From Oidiodendron maius Zn (lineage: Eukaryota > Ascomycota > Leotiomycetes > Myxotrichaceae): a stretch of 64,000 nt of DNA. The notes beneath the pieces are model-generated. The model had not been told where the DNA came from and ran no database searches. It saw nothing but the letters and a program-made list of their open reading frames with translations. This document shows positions 21,844 through 33,012 of the stretch, piece by piece. Each line of letters starts with the position of its first letter. Positions within the stretch are counted from its first letter, which is position 1. The stretch is taken from assembly GCA_000827325.1 (NCBI GenBank), contig KN832882.1, positions 504,905 through 568,904 of the forward strand, in the 5' to 3' direction. The position numbers and the translations under genes were made by a program.

Positions 21844-24800
21844 TTAACATAGAAGGGCCTGTCTTAAATTCTTTATGAATAATTGTGAGACCCTGTTTGA
21901 TTCTTCCCCCTTAAAAACTCGCCTATCGTACTCTATCTGAATCGTCACAACGTCTCTATTTGCGAAGACCCTGACAAGAACATCAAGCTATAGCTATATA
22001 TTAGCCCCGGAAAAGTAGTACGGGGAATCAGGGCTATACTTACATCCCAAGGATCAGTCCACTCAAGCTCTTTGATTCTCAAGTCATCGCCATTATCGTC
22101 CACCACTTTATCGGAAAGTCGCTGATAATTGACCCCGGTATTCCACAGCCTCCCACGTCCTAGAGCATCAACGACATCGTTAATACCACACATCGCATGG
22201 CTTGCATCTTTAATTTTCTGCTTTTGTAGCTCAATTGCGAGATTGTGTATAGGAAGAGTTGCATCCACGTGAGGGAAGTGGTAAGCAAGGAGGTTGATCA
22301 TGGGACCTACGATCTGTAGGGCTTCAGCGAGACTCTGTTCGCGGCCGGAAACTAGATATGCAAACGAAACAGACGATATATTCATGATAGATGCAAGGGT
22401 TTTTGCCCACACTGCATCGATGATGGCTGCTATCGTGAGACCGTAGTCGGTGGACATACGAGAGAAGCTTGCGACGGGGAATGGCGGCCAAGAGGCAATA
22501 CTGAAGCGCTCCCCGGGTGGTGACTCATCTTGCTGGGGAACAGAAGGCAGTAAGAGGCAGGGTTCTTGGTGTTGTAGAATGCTATGCCAGTACGCCTTGT
22601 CTGCCTGGACGCGGGAAGGCTCCAACAGGGATGTGAAGAGATTGAAGGGTGGTGCAGGTGTCATTGATAATGTGTTTTGGTATGCGGCTAAGAAGTCTCT
22701 CATAAGGAGCCGAAGAGACCAGCCATCTAGGATGGCGTGGCTGGCTTCAAATATGCATTTGACAGTGCCAGCTCCCGTCGATAATATTGAAAGGTGATGG
22801 GGAATGGATGGCTTGCCACCACATAAATGTAGTCTTTGTTCTCCTTCGGCAGGATGAAATGTGTCCAATGTCGTAATGGGTGTCTCGGGGTTGCGCAATA
22901 CGACTTGAATAAGCTTAGAATTATTCTTGTCATCGAACAAGAAGGTCGTTCGCAGAATCGAATGCCGTTGCACTACGCGTCGCCAAGCCTTCTCCAAATC
23001 GGCCGTATGAATCGGAGCGCCTGATGCATTTGAGAGTTCGATAGCCCACTTGACTTTAAAGGTCGACGCATCTTTGAACTGAGATTTCAACATATATTCC
23101 TGAAACGAAGAGCATAGATAGACATCTTCAATGGCTATCTCGCAGCTCGGACCAAAGTGTGTGTGGAGCAATTTGTCATACCTCAGCAGCTCTGGGGTTG
23201 AAAAGGGGTAAAACGATAATGCACCCAGTGCAGGTTGCGGCTTCTCACTAGAGGCTTCTCGTAACATTTCTGCCAGAACCATCTTCGTACCGTAGAACCA
23301 CTGTCGGATCCGGTCCTGGTGTAGAATCTTCTGATGAAATGCAAGCGAGAACTCAAGGCACTGATTTCGGACCGTGGCTTCAACCTCAAAGATAGCATTA
23401 CGACAGATACGCCCTCCAATAAGAGAGCTCTCAAAACTGCCATTTTCTTCCAGCTTGAATAAGGCGCTTTTATTCTCGAGTTGCTGGTATCTACCTTCGT
23501 AGTTAAATTGGACTTCTCTGAAGATGTGAGCAGGAAACACTTCGGCATTGCTACCTCCGAGCAACTTATGAGAAAAATGCTCTAGGCCATTGTCTGGGTA
23601 TTGCTTTCGCGAGTGACAGACATGCTCCAGGAACGCATTAGACCCCCTTTCCATGCTAGGGAAACCAGTGATTGGATACAGGACTGTAAACCAACCGACT
23701 GTGGATGAGAGGTCGAGCTCTGGGATCCAAGGCTCCCGTCCGTGGCCTTCTACGAATATTGGCGGACAGTCTCGATCGGCGAAAGTCTGTGCGAACGAGA
23801 ACCCGAGCGCTGAAATCATGAAATCTATAGGTTCTGCTCTGGCCGCTCTGGCATCGGGCCGCAAAAGAGCTGTAGTATAACCGGTGTCTAGATCCCACCG
23901 AAGCTTTTCGACATATCTACAGGTATTTTTTAAATTCGATATACCCCAGAAGGAGTAGTCTATACCGAGAGTTGAGACTGATTCGAGGTCTAAAATTGTA
24001 TTTTTAGCGAATTTCTGCTTCAAAGCCCCACTCCACGCAACAAATGAGATTCCTGAATACGGTGATAGTCTTCTCGTTTTGACGAAGTCTTCTAAATCTT
24101 GCAAGATGATCCTCCATGACACAAGGTCAACGACCAAATGGTGTGCAACCAAGAAGAGTCTCTGGTCACTCTCGGTATCAAAAGAATCTAAAGACAAGAC
24201 TGGACCATGGATTATATTGATACTGGAGCAGCTCTCCTCGATTTTGGACACAATTTGTTTCGGACTGATATTCCAGATTCTGAGCCTGTAACTATCTGGA
24301 GAGAATTCAGGTATCTGTTGCTGCCATCCGGCTTCGACTCTAATAAATCTTGCTCTTAACATGGGATGTTTTCGAACAATAGCATCAAATGCCAATCGAA
24401 GGTTGTCTGGGGAAATGCGCTGCTGAAGTTTTAGCATGAAACCCTGGTTGTAACGCTCTGTCTCTACAACTGATCCGTTCAGAGAAAAAAATGCTAGCTG
24501 TATTGGAGATAGTTCGAATAACTTTTCCGAAGGACAGAAATTTGGGATTTCTTGCGCATGCCGAGTATATTGAGCAGGAGCTATAACTCTCTCCAAATTT
24601 TCAAGAGTTTTGTGTTTTAGAATATCCTGGACACTGAGAATGATACCAATTTTTCGGCATCTAGCCACAAGTTGAATGGCCGATATAGAATCTCCGCCAA
24701 GACTCATAAATGATGTTTTAGGGCCGATATCTTCTACAGAAACGTTGAGAACCTCACTCAAAGCAAGTCTCACTTTGTAGATCAACGACTCTGGCTGAAA

Positions 24801-27800
24801 CTCTACCGAGCTTTTTGGCCCAACATAACGCGAGCATAGGCGGTATGTCGGCTCATCCATGGACTCTACCCAAGCTATGACTGCTTTGCGATCCAACTTC
24901 CCAGAGCTCATGACCGGGATATACTCCAGCACAGCCCATATGCTAGGCACCATGTAGCCTGGGACCTTTGTTGAAACTTCACGACAGGTTTCGTCAATCC
25001 AATCATCTAATTTAGATTCAGTAAACTCGGAAGCCAGTTCCAGGGCACTGGTTGGTCTCTCCGCAAAGTTGTGAGTTTTGAGACACGCCACAACCACTAT
25101 CTTCTCTCTGCACAGGCCGGAGCGAGGCACAACGGCTAGCAACCTTCCAGTCTCTGATACCTTAGAGATATGGGCCTCTACTTCCTCCAGTTCAACCCGA
25201 AAACCTCGAATTTTGACCTGTGCATCTTTTCGGCCAACAAAATGCATCGCTCCATCATGGTCATATCTTACGAGGTCTCCGGTCTTGTATATTCGCGACG
25301 ATGAGTGGCCTGCGTCTATCAACCAACGCGGAGATGGTACGAATGCAGCCTCGGTTTCTGCACTATTATCGCTGTATCCTCGAGCTAGGATCGGGCCCGA
25401 CACAACTAGCTCGCCAGTACAACCAATTGGGACAAGGAAATCATGGTTTTCTGGGTTGACAATCCAGGTATTCCCTCCTACAGCTGTGCCAATATTTGTC
25501 TCATCAGATTCAGCTGATACCTCAGCGATCGAGCAGTATATGCAGGCCTCTGTGGGCCCAAAAGCATTATAGAGACGCACATGGCTCGCCCATCGGTTAA
25601 TATTCTCCCTTGTGATAGATTCACCGCCCAAGATTAACGTATGCAAAGAAGGGACGTCTTTTGGCTTAATGAGACTTGCTGCTGTGGGTGTCAATAAAGC
25701 AACATTTACCTTCAGATTACGGATAGCTTGATTAATATCATTCATCCGCTGATTATCACTGGGAATACAAACACATCCACCAAATACTAATGTAGTTAAA
25801 ATTTCAGCAATGCTCACGTCGAATGTGTGGGAAGAAAATTGGAGTGTTCTCCAATCAGGACTGAAGCCAAGTCTCTTTCCATGTTGAATAATGCTTGTGC
25901 AGAGAGCTGAATGCTGCATGACAACTCCCTTGGGCTTGCCGGTGCTCCCGGAAGTGAAGATGATATACGCTGTGTTGCAGGGTTTAGCTCTCATAGATAA
26001 TTGAATTTTCGGTAATTTGTAAGCTGTTTCTGCGCCCAAGACAATAGTATGCGGACATAATCCCTGGAGAGCGTCGACTTGGGCTCGAGAAGATAGTGTT
26101 ATGTTCATATTGGCTGCGGTAAAAATTTCTTGGAGCCGTTCCCTTGGATGAGAAGGATCAACTGGGACATATGCCCCGCCAGCTTTGTGAATAGCCAAGA
26201 GAGCTACTGGCGCCCAGATAGATTTCTCAAAGCAAAGTGCAACAGGAATTTCGGGCCCAACTCCCAACAGTATCAGTCGAGCTGCAAGGCCAGACGAGAT
26301 GCTGTCAAGTTCAGAATATGTGAGACTGCCATCCCATGAGCAGATGGCAATTTTATCTGGACTCGAACGAACTCGATCTTGGATGAGATCATGTACACAG
26401 GTGTCCTGCAATGATACAATGTGTTGATTCCACTTGTATACCTGAGATTTATCCTCCGAGGCGAATGCTGAGATAGAACTGATAGGGGCGGATGGATCTG
26501 CTGCACACAGGCAGTGCAATATCTCTTCGTACTGGTTGGAAAGATTGTGCACTTGTCGTTCGTGAAGGACTCTGCTGTCATATTCCATTTGCATCTTCAA
26601 CCCACTAGATGTGTAAGTTATTGTGGTGGTCAGGGGGTATGAATGCGTTTCATTCTTCCAGAACTTCTCCTGTACATTCATTCCAAGGAGTTGCATCGTT
26701 TCAGTTGCCCTCTTGGTGAATGCCCCTGGCTGTATAACGAGGAGATTCTGAAAGTCGCATGCTCTGGACCCTTCCTCACCGAGATAGCGGCGAATGTTCT
26801 TAAGACCAGCATGCTCATATGGGAGCATCTCCTTAGCCCGAGCAACACCTAACTGAAAGAATTCTGCTACGGACTGCGCTTGGTCCACACGAACTTTGAG
26901 AGGAACTACCGTTATGGTCGGTCCATTCATTTCTCTAATACCTGGAACGGGAGCAGATCGTCCGCTGGAAATGGAACCAAATGTCACTTCTGTCGACCCG
27001 GTAATATTTGACAATAGCAAAGCCCAAGCCGACTGAAGAATAATGGCCTTTGGAAGCGTTAGTCCCTCGGGTTGGTTGAAGCTAATCTGGCGAGTGAACA
27101 ATGAAGACGGAAAGGCTCGAAATCCTAAATCAGGAATAGTGGGAAACGGTATCGAGGAACAATTTCTCAATTCTCTCTCCCAGAAGGCTTGGGATTTAGC
27201 TGAGTCGACAGACTTCACAAATTCGATGAAAGAATAGAATGGTTGTTGCTCTGGCAGAGGCTGCTTCTTGTAACACAATGCGACACGCTTTAGTGTTTCT
27301 GGGACCGAAAATCCATCACACACCGCGTGATGAACAGTCCATACGAAGAAGTATTCCTGTACACCCGAGACATTCTTGGTCTGGATTATTGCGAAACGCC
27401 AGAGGATATCTCCGAAAGTCATCGGAAGATTCACATCATCTTTTTGGTAGCTATGCAACGAGCTTCCTGTAAACCATTTCGAGTCTTCATCTATAACGAC
27501 CTGGATTGCTCCGTATGGTTCAAGGTAGATAATTCGAGTTCTCATAATAGGGCATGCCCGAGCTGTCTCCTTCCATGCCCTTTGAAATTCTCGCGGATCT
27601 ATCTTCGCACCAAGACTGCAAACCATCTGAAGCATGTATGAATTGTTATTGGATTCCGCAGTGGCAGCCATTAAAGCCTCTTGCATCGGGGAGCAAGGGC
27701 ATGCATCTTCGATCAAGTCCTCCGATACTCGACACATTCGAGCCATTTGTCGGATCTTGTCTTCTAGGCCATCGACGCTATGGTTGCCGTGAGACAATAA

Positions 27801-27842
27801 TGCAAACCGTATCGGCTTCCGCGAGCTTCTTGAGTCACCCAT
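21844..27842 (-). CDS. Nonribosomal peptide synthetase, C-A-T-E-C
   Basis: ATG at 27842; exon 1 runs to 22044, a 56-bp intron spans 21988-22043 (GTAAGT..CTATAG), and exon 2 runs to 21844, giving 1980 residues. The splice was chosen because it continues the last condensation domain (PWD, then LDVLVRVFANRDVVTIQIEY); unspliced, the frame ends in unrelated text at 21945. Domains: condensation about 45-435 (HHAVCDG at 171-177); adenylation about 480-995 (AYIIFTSGSTGKPKGVV, YNAFGPTEA, YKTGDLVRY, IRGFRVELEEVE, GKLDRK); thiolation about 1015-1085 (LGGDSIS, phosphopantetheine Ser1052); epimerisation about 1105-1535 (HHLVVDLVSW at 1234-1243, VEGHGRE, TVGWFTVLYP); terminal condensation about 1570-1980 (SHAILDG at 1701, first His replaced, catalytic His kept). 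Read by analogy to GrsA, the binding-pocket residues are D-V-A-T-I-G-A-I-Y-K; I cannot assign the amino acid. There is no carrier domain before the first C or after the last C, so it must receive or hand over an acyl group in trans, or the last C releases the product by cyclisation. Confidence 0.93.
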
Positions 27843-28199
27843 TCCGTCAATTTCTCTAGCTGAAACACAAAAAATAGTGAAGAATTGTTCTAGTGTTCAT
27901 CAGACTGAGCATGGATAGAGAAACAATGAAATGCAGACTTCGTTGGGTCCGGGCTAAACCACAAAAAAATAACGACAAGGTGCTGTGCCGCGTAGTGTTG
28001 ATGGGTTACATTGAAGGATTCGAGCTGAAAACAGGGGTTCTGGGATCCGCTATATTATCAAGCGACATAGGGGCCCATTGGCCGTAGCGAAGTGGTAGCT
28101 GTTGAACAGGCTGATGCAACCTTACAATCTGATTGTCATCACTTCTTCCAGCATTTTGGCACCCTCGGTACTGATTAAATACACAAGAATCCCCAAACC
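27843..28199. promoter_or_regulatory. NRPS promoter / intergenic spacer to prenyltransferase
   Basis: 357 bp between the prenyltransferase stop and the NRPS ATG, both genes on the minus strand. A CCAAT box on the minus strand (CGGCCAATGG, about 28075-28084) lies about 235 bases upstream of the NRPS ATG. No ORF of substance. Confidence 0.45.
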
Positions 28200-29117
28200 T
28201 TAAGAATGCTTTAACTTCCCTAAAAGGTCACAAAACCCTCCGCAATATCCAATATCCATTTTCAAATATCTATCCCCTCTCCTCCCGAAACTCCATCCAA
28301 AATTTAACACTTCCTTGTCGTCATAACACGGCGTCTCCCTCAAAAACGTTTCCAATCTCTGTCCAATCCCTATACTCAACGCTAGCTCTCTCGGAACCAT
28401 GAAAGCATAGAAACAAAGCCTCTCAATGGTCCCAGACGGATAGGATAGTGTGATGGCGAGGACAGTGGGTGTCTTCGGCCTCATACATTTCATGATTTGT
28501 TCCATATCAATGGCAGTAATGGGTTGACAACTCGGCAAAAGAGTTTTGATAATATGTACCGCTCGTTCGGGGCTGAACTCACTAGGTATGTGGAGGTAAA
28601 GATTTACAGACGTCGATTTATAGCTGACAGCAACGTGATAGACAAGTTGAGCCCCGATCAACTTAAACGTATCAACGTGGTTCCGAAAAGACTCGGGTAC
28701 ATGTTCTGCACTCAAAATTTCTTCGATAGGACGGAGACGCATGAAATAGATCCACGTTTTTGCGAGCCCTTGTGCCGTGTCTAAGTCCGTGGAAGGCTCT
28801 GGCTCACCATCGTACATGGAGAACCAGGAGCGGAGAAGAAGGATTGTCGGGTGTACAGCCGATATGATGCCGGCCTCCACGGCAAGGGAAATGGTATCGA
28901 CGCGGTTGTACTCACCAGCCCAGAAGTTGACAGGATCGTCTGGTCTATTCGTGGTGCGCATCACGACTGCACCATTTGAGAGATTGTCGCCGAAAGTTTG
29001 AAGAACTTCTTGAACCCGTCTTTGTGAGTATGGCGCATTAATCGACTTTGTTATGCGTTCGAGGTCAGAGACCAAGCGTTCAGAGGAGAACGGGATGATA
29101 GTCGACTTGCGCTCCAT
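28200..29117 (-). CDS. Aromatic prenyltransferase, CloQ/NphB (Orf2) type
   Basis: Single exon, 305 residues, the usual length for this soluble ABBA-fold family. The N-terminus SERLVSDLERITKSINAPYS and VQEVLQTFGDN, then VVMRTTNRPDDPVNFW and EAGIISAVHP, match the conserved order in CloQ/NphB-like enzymes (the RTTDRP strand and the HP turn). The C-terminus YLKMDIGYCGGFCDLLGKL is also in register. Known fungal members transfer dimethylallyl groups to aromatic rings such as dihydroxynaphthalene; they do not need the metal-binding DDxxD motif, and none is present here. It is transcribed toward the NRPS with 357 bp between them, so prenylation of the peptide or of an aromatic partner is plausible but unproven. 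The family call is from pattern memory without a search. Confidence 0.8.
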   Translation of the reverse strand: MERKSTIIPFSSERLVSDLERITKSINAPYSQRRVQEVLQTFGDNLSNGAVVMRTTNRPDDPVNFWAGEYNRVDTISLAVEAGIISAVHPTILLLRSWFSMYDGEPEPSTDLDTAQGLAKTWIYFMRLRPIEEILSAEHVPESFRNHVDTFKLIGAQLVYHVAVSYKSTSVNLYLHIPSEFSPERAVHIIKTLLPSCQPITAIDMEQIMKCMRPKTPTVLAITLSYPSGTIERLCFYAFMVPRELALSIGIGQRLETFLRETPCYDDKEVLNFGWSFGRRGDRYLKMDIGYCGGFCDLLGKLKHS

Positions 29118-29868
29118 CGCTCTTCCAAAAGTTACGCGGTGCGAATGGGACAGAGTTTTTTTCCGGAAATTGCAAAGATAAATAGGATGCTCTGTTGTGA
29201 AGAGCTAGCAGAACCGCAGATGAGTCCTTTGAAAATCTGCTCATGGGTTATTCATGCCTAATACGCAAAGACGTAAGCATTAGAATGATAAATATAGATA
29301 TCAGTACAGGGCGTACTGCCAACCAATATAATCGTTCCACAGGTCCCAGATCAAAAAGACGAATGGGTCGTCTCAATCCGGCTAGAGTTTACGTGAATGC
29401 CAGCGTACATCAGCCGGCCACAATCGGCTGTGCCGCGATAAAATGTCTGTGCCTGTCTTGCTAGGAGCTAAGATTGATTATTTGCAATCTATTTGTTTCA
29501 TGATTTCAAATATTCTCCTTACTGTACGAAGGTAGTAACTATGATGAATATATGCAAACCTTGCTACTCGCTTCAGGATATTTCGACCAATAAGATGAAA
29601 TAGACTGCTTAGACGTGAGGAGCAAGGTGCAATTCTATTCACCCTACTAGGCCGCGCACTCTGCGTGGGGAACATATCTTGCCTCCTAATACCATTTCCC
29701 GGGAGGTGAAGATACTTTAATATTAAACCCTTGAGGCGTACGTGTAGTGGACGACGAGCAAGGCTTTATTTAAACCCCGCAATTCAACACACGACAAATT
29801 GCTGCGATGACAGGGCGGGAACACTAAAGAATTTCCATGCTTAGGCCGGGCTCTTCTTTAAATTGCTA
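29118..29868. other. Upstream region of the prenyltransferase
   Basis: Holds the 10-bp palindrome at 29160-29169. The ORFs at 29243-29464 (+) and 29675-29478 (-) have no recognisable content. Confidence 0.45.
29160..29169. promoter_or_regulatory. TTTCCGGAAA palindrome upstream of the prenyltransferase
   Basis: Perfect 10-bp palindrome 43 bases upstream of the prenyltransferase ATG. Adjacent inverted CCG/CGG triplets are typical half-sites for Zn2Cys6 dimers. Inference only; no second copy was noticed in the NRPS promoter. Confidence 0.35.
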
Positions 29869-30639
29869 ACGTGTGTCCCTGCGTCACGAGACACCCCCCA
29901 TAACGAGACAAATCGTAGGTACTTCGACTTCAAGCGACTTTAGATCTAGGAACATATTAAAATTTCTATTTGTTTTTGTTTCAATTATATTATATACCTC
30001 TCCCAAACACTCCTAGCCAATCTATTCCGAAAATTATTATCGCGTCATCGCTGCCCCCTTAAATTATAGAGAGACTTCTTTTATACTATATTGAAACCCC
30101 TTGACTCACAATACTACCATTAAGCTTTTTCACTTTTTAAACCTATAGAACGATTAGATACAGATATCATATTTTTATTTTAATACAAAAAGCTATTGTC
30201 AGTCTTATAGCGGCTAAAGCGCACTATATTATACAACGTTACTATAGGGACTAGTACCTCCTCTAATCAAGCGATCAAGGATCCTGGTCAGCAGCGGTAT
30301 AGTTATAGTAATCTCGGTAAAATTATATATTATGGCTACGACGTTTGTGGCTTCATATACCTTACCGGAAAACTCCTGTTTCTTAATATCCTCTTATTAA
30401 AAGTTAGAGCAAAAAGTGGCCCTGTGTGCAGCCAGCAAAATTGGCCATCCCCTTCTTTGGGAAATACTTCTGAGTTACGCGATAACCTTCCGACTTTTCA
30501 CTTCCGGCTTTTAGTTCTTCTCTCTTTGCGCTCTACTTACAGTAACAGGCGAATTGAGCGTCGCTAATTTTTTTAGAGAGCTCTATTAACGGGCTCTACT
30601 TCCAGACACTTTGTGGCTGTGCACCCTTCTTTAATTGTA

Positions 30640-30683
30640 ATCCAAGGTACATCCAAGGTACATCCAAGGTACATCCAAGTTAC
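30640..30683 (+). repeat. 11-bp tandem repeat, four units
   Basis: Unit ATCCAAGGTAC, three near-perfect copies and a fourth with one change (ATCCAAGTTAC). The first unit shares its leading A with the preceding word. Confidence 0.85.
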
Positions 30684-31021
30684 TGGTATTATTATAACGC
30701 GGAACCAATTCTTGCCTATTCTACGCCATACGCGTCCGTTTACAAGGTAGATAACCTAATGACTTTACACTAGAAGAAAACACCTTATATATAACCAAAG
30801 CCACCTTATACTCTCTTCAAGATTCTAGCTCAGCTGTATTACCGTAGTTAGGGGCCTTCTGGATTTATTGGCTTGGTCTTAAGCCCTTGTTTTAGTAAAG
30901 CTCAAGACACTTTGTCGACTACTCGATATTTTCCTTATACTAGCTAGTTTATGAACCTCTCTACATTTGCCCAGTTTCTGCAACAGTTGTTGAACTGCCG
31001 CTTACAAAACCCCCCTTCAGA

Positions 31022-31708
31022 TCAACCACTACTTCCCAAAGCTACTTTTCTACCTATACTAATCAAGACCTCGTTCTCTACAAGTGCTTCAGAGTATCCC
31101 TTCAATGCAATATCTACCATACTTGCAGCTAGATCTTGTATCACAATTGTCTTGAACCCCACTAGCTCAAGAATCCGAGCTTTAACTTGTGCATCCTTCG
31201 CCTGCACAAATCCTGGTCTAACAATGAAAACCTCAAACCCGGTATTCTCCTTCTCCTTTCCAAACTCAAGAAGTGAATTCTCAAGCTCTCCTCTCATGTG
31301 ACGGTTCTCCGCCACAAACCATAACTTTTTCTTTGGGTCCTTTTCCGGCAGAGCTCCGCTAAGGTAGACGAATCTAAAAGACTTCTTTGTTCTCTCCTGT
31401 AAGCTGGCAAACATACGTGTAGTTGCGAGTGCGTAGTCGAAATTTATCGTGCGATTAAGCTCGAGCGGTTTGATTGGTATGTTCGTTCCGAGGCAATATA
31501 TGCATGCATCTGCAGTTGAGAGTTTGGATATGAGCTCTGGGGGATAGAAAGAGAAGTCTGAGTGGTGGATGACTTCAAGTTTTGGATCTGTAATGGCTAA
31601 GTCGTGTCGTGATAGTGCTGTGATTGAGGTTATAGTAAGGTTTGAAAGGCATTGCTGGAGTATAGCGTTGCCGATGTAACCTGTACTACCAGTGAGGATG
31701 ACCCTCAT
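31022..31708 (-). CDS. NAD(P)-binding epimerase/NmrA-like protein (atypical SDR)
   Basis: Single exon, 228 residues. It begins with a Rossmann strand-turn-helix MRVILTGSTGYIGNAILQQ (the GxTGxIG dinucleotide motif). ACIYCLGTN then follows at the position of the usual NAG-like strand, then FRFVYLSGA, and FIVRPGFVQAKD, a typical post-strand RPG turn of atypical SDRs (HTATIP2/NmrA-like). No YxxxK is obvious, so it may be a sensor or a poor catalyst rather than an oxidoreductase. It sits inside the TIR-bounded segment 29869-32540 and is 2 kb from the prenyltransferase. Co-localisation with the NRPS locus may be chance. Confidence 0.8.
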   Translation of the reverse strand: MRVILTGSTGYIGNAILQQCLSNLTITSITALSRHDLAITDPKLEVIHHSDFSFYPPELISKLSTADACIYCLGTNIPIKPLELNRTINFDYALATTRMFASLQERTKKSFRFVYLSGALPEKDPKKKLWFVAENRHMRGELENSLLEFGKEKENTGFEVFIVRPGFVQAKDAQVKARILELVGFKTIVIQDLAASMVDIALKGYSEALVENEVLISIGRKVALGSSG

Positions 31709-32851
31709 AATTGGAGAAGGCTAATAATGTGAACAAGGAGAAAGAGGAAAACAAGTTAGTGATGAATCCTGAATGTGTAATTGTACTAAATATATAAAGA
31801 ATCGGGTGAAAGTTTGCCCGAATTCGGGCCAATCGAATCCGACGGATCTATTTACCTGATCAGTGTATTAATCGTCAGCTTGCTTACAGGCACTTATATC
31901 TCCCTGTGGTCATGGTCGGGGTTATTACTGCTTTCACATTTTTTTCACCGCCTGCACGACGTAGTATATTGGATTAGGAGGGGGCCGGCGTATATCTCAC
32001 CCAGGCATAGGGTGCTGCCACCTGCCGATAGAATGTTCAAAAAACCTACTCTTATGCCACACACAGGATTAGGCCTGAGAATCGTGGCTAAGTAAAATAT
32101 AACATGCCCAGGCGTGAACATAGTAAACTTTATCTACACTAATATACATTACTAAGAACTGAAACATATGGACCCTCTCATCACACCAGTGTAACTCTTA
32201 GACCGTATTCTTTTCCTCTCTGAGTGTCTTTAAAATTTGGAGCTATATTATTTCATAATAAGACCTTTCTTTAAGTACTCTGAAATTTGAAAGACTTTAA
32301 AAGTCGCGATTAAACAAGGGGGGACAGCAGAAGCGGCGATCAGTAGCGTGATTAAAACAATCGATAGTATAATTAACTGCACTCTTTTTCTTGTTGCTAA
32401 GTAGTATCCTTAAGGAGAAATAGTTAAAGAAAGTAATATATCAATAGTAACTTTACAGACTTACTAAGAAAAAATTGGTGATTTTAAAACTATAAATTCG
32501 TCTCGTGACAGGGTGCGTCTCGGGATGTAGGGACGGACGTTATTTAAATTCCTACGCTGTTGCCGCAGGTGGTGCCTTCCTGCCTTAGGTCTTGTTCTTA
32601 CTCTCTCTCCCATGAATCGCCGATACGCAGCTCAGATTGTTTGTGCTGCCTAGTTCATTCGTGCTGTGAACCACAGACAGGATTATTTTTGTCTTCAGCT
32701 GTTGATTATCCACAACGCCTCCAAATCTAATGCATATCAGAGGTAATCTAACTTTAAAATCTTTTCAATTGACAGTTGTGGGATCAGGCGGCCCGTGGAA
32801 AAGGAGTACAGATATCTGTGCAAAGGCGAAAGGAAACTCTTTTATCCCTAA
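31709..32851. other. Promoter of epimerase-like gene, then AT-rich repeat DNA
   Basis: The ORF at 31814-32095 (+) is hydrophobic at its start but has no recognisable family. 32100-32500 is AT-rich and belongs to the TIR-bounded segment. Nothing was found at 32543-32851. Confidence 0.4.
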
Positions 32852-33012
32852 TAGCTAAATCGCGACCGCTGCCTGAATCTCAGAAATGACAGAAACACAC
32901 TTAGCTTTTATATATATCTAAATACGGGGGGTTCAGACACGCCTCAAGCCCCCTGAAACTAGCCCTAACCAGCCCTAACCACTAACCTCTAGCCCTTTTG
33001 TCTTGAACATCG
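32852..33012 (+). mobile_element. MITE-like element, copy 3 (truncated)
   Basis: Same family and orientation as 15308-15556: TAGCTAAATCGCGACCGCTG and CCTGAATCTCA, then GGGGGGTTCAGACACGCC, then the CCTAACC run to CTAGCCC and CATCGTTATAA. The internal 3' part is missing. Confidence 0.65.

Larger units (their letters stand above)
29869..32540. mobile_element. TIR-bounded segment with TA flanks, carrying a gene
   Basis: The left end at 29869 (ACGTGTGTCCCTGCGTCACG) and the right end at 32540, read in reverse (ACGTCCGTCCCTACATCCCG), are imperfect inverted repeats of about 45 bp that continue with similar ACGAGAC words. Each is flanked outside by TA (29867-29868 and 32541-32542), the target duplication of Tc1/mariner/pogo elements. 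No intact transposase is present. Near the right end, minus-strand frames between 32410 and 32230 faintly resemble a degenerate pogo-type HTH, which is weak. Inside lies the epimerase-like gene at 31022-31708. Alternatives: two separate MITE copies in opposite orientation, or a gene caught inside a decayed element. Confidence 0.5.

Noticed and set aside
22450-27859. Many plus-strand ORFs of 60-160 codons opposite the NRPS
   Set aside because: They are shadow frames of a well-supported NRPS with continuous domain homology on the minus strand.
30640-30683. CRISPR-like array
   Set aside because: Units are 11 bp with no spacers; it is a simple tandem repeat in a eukaryote.
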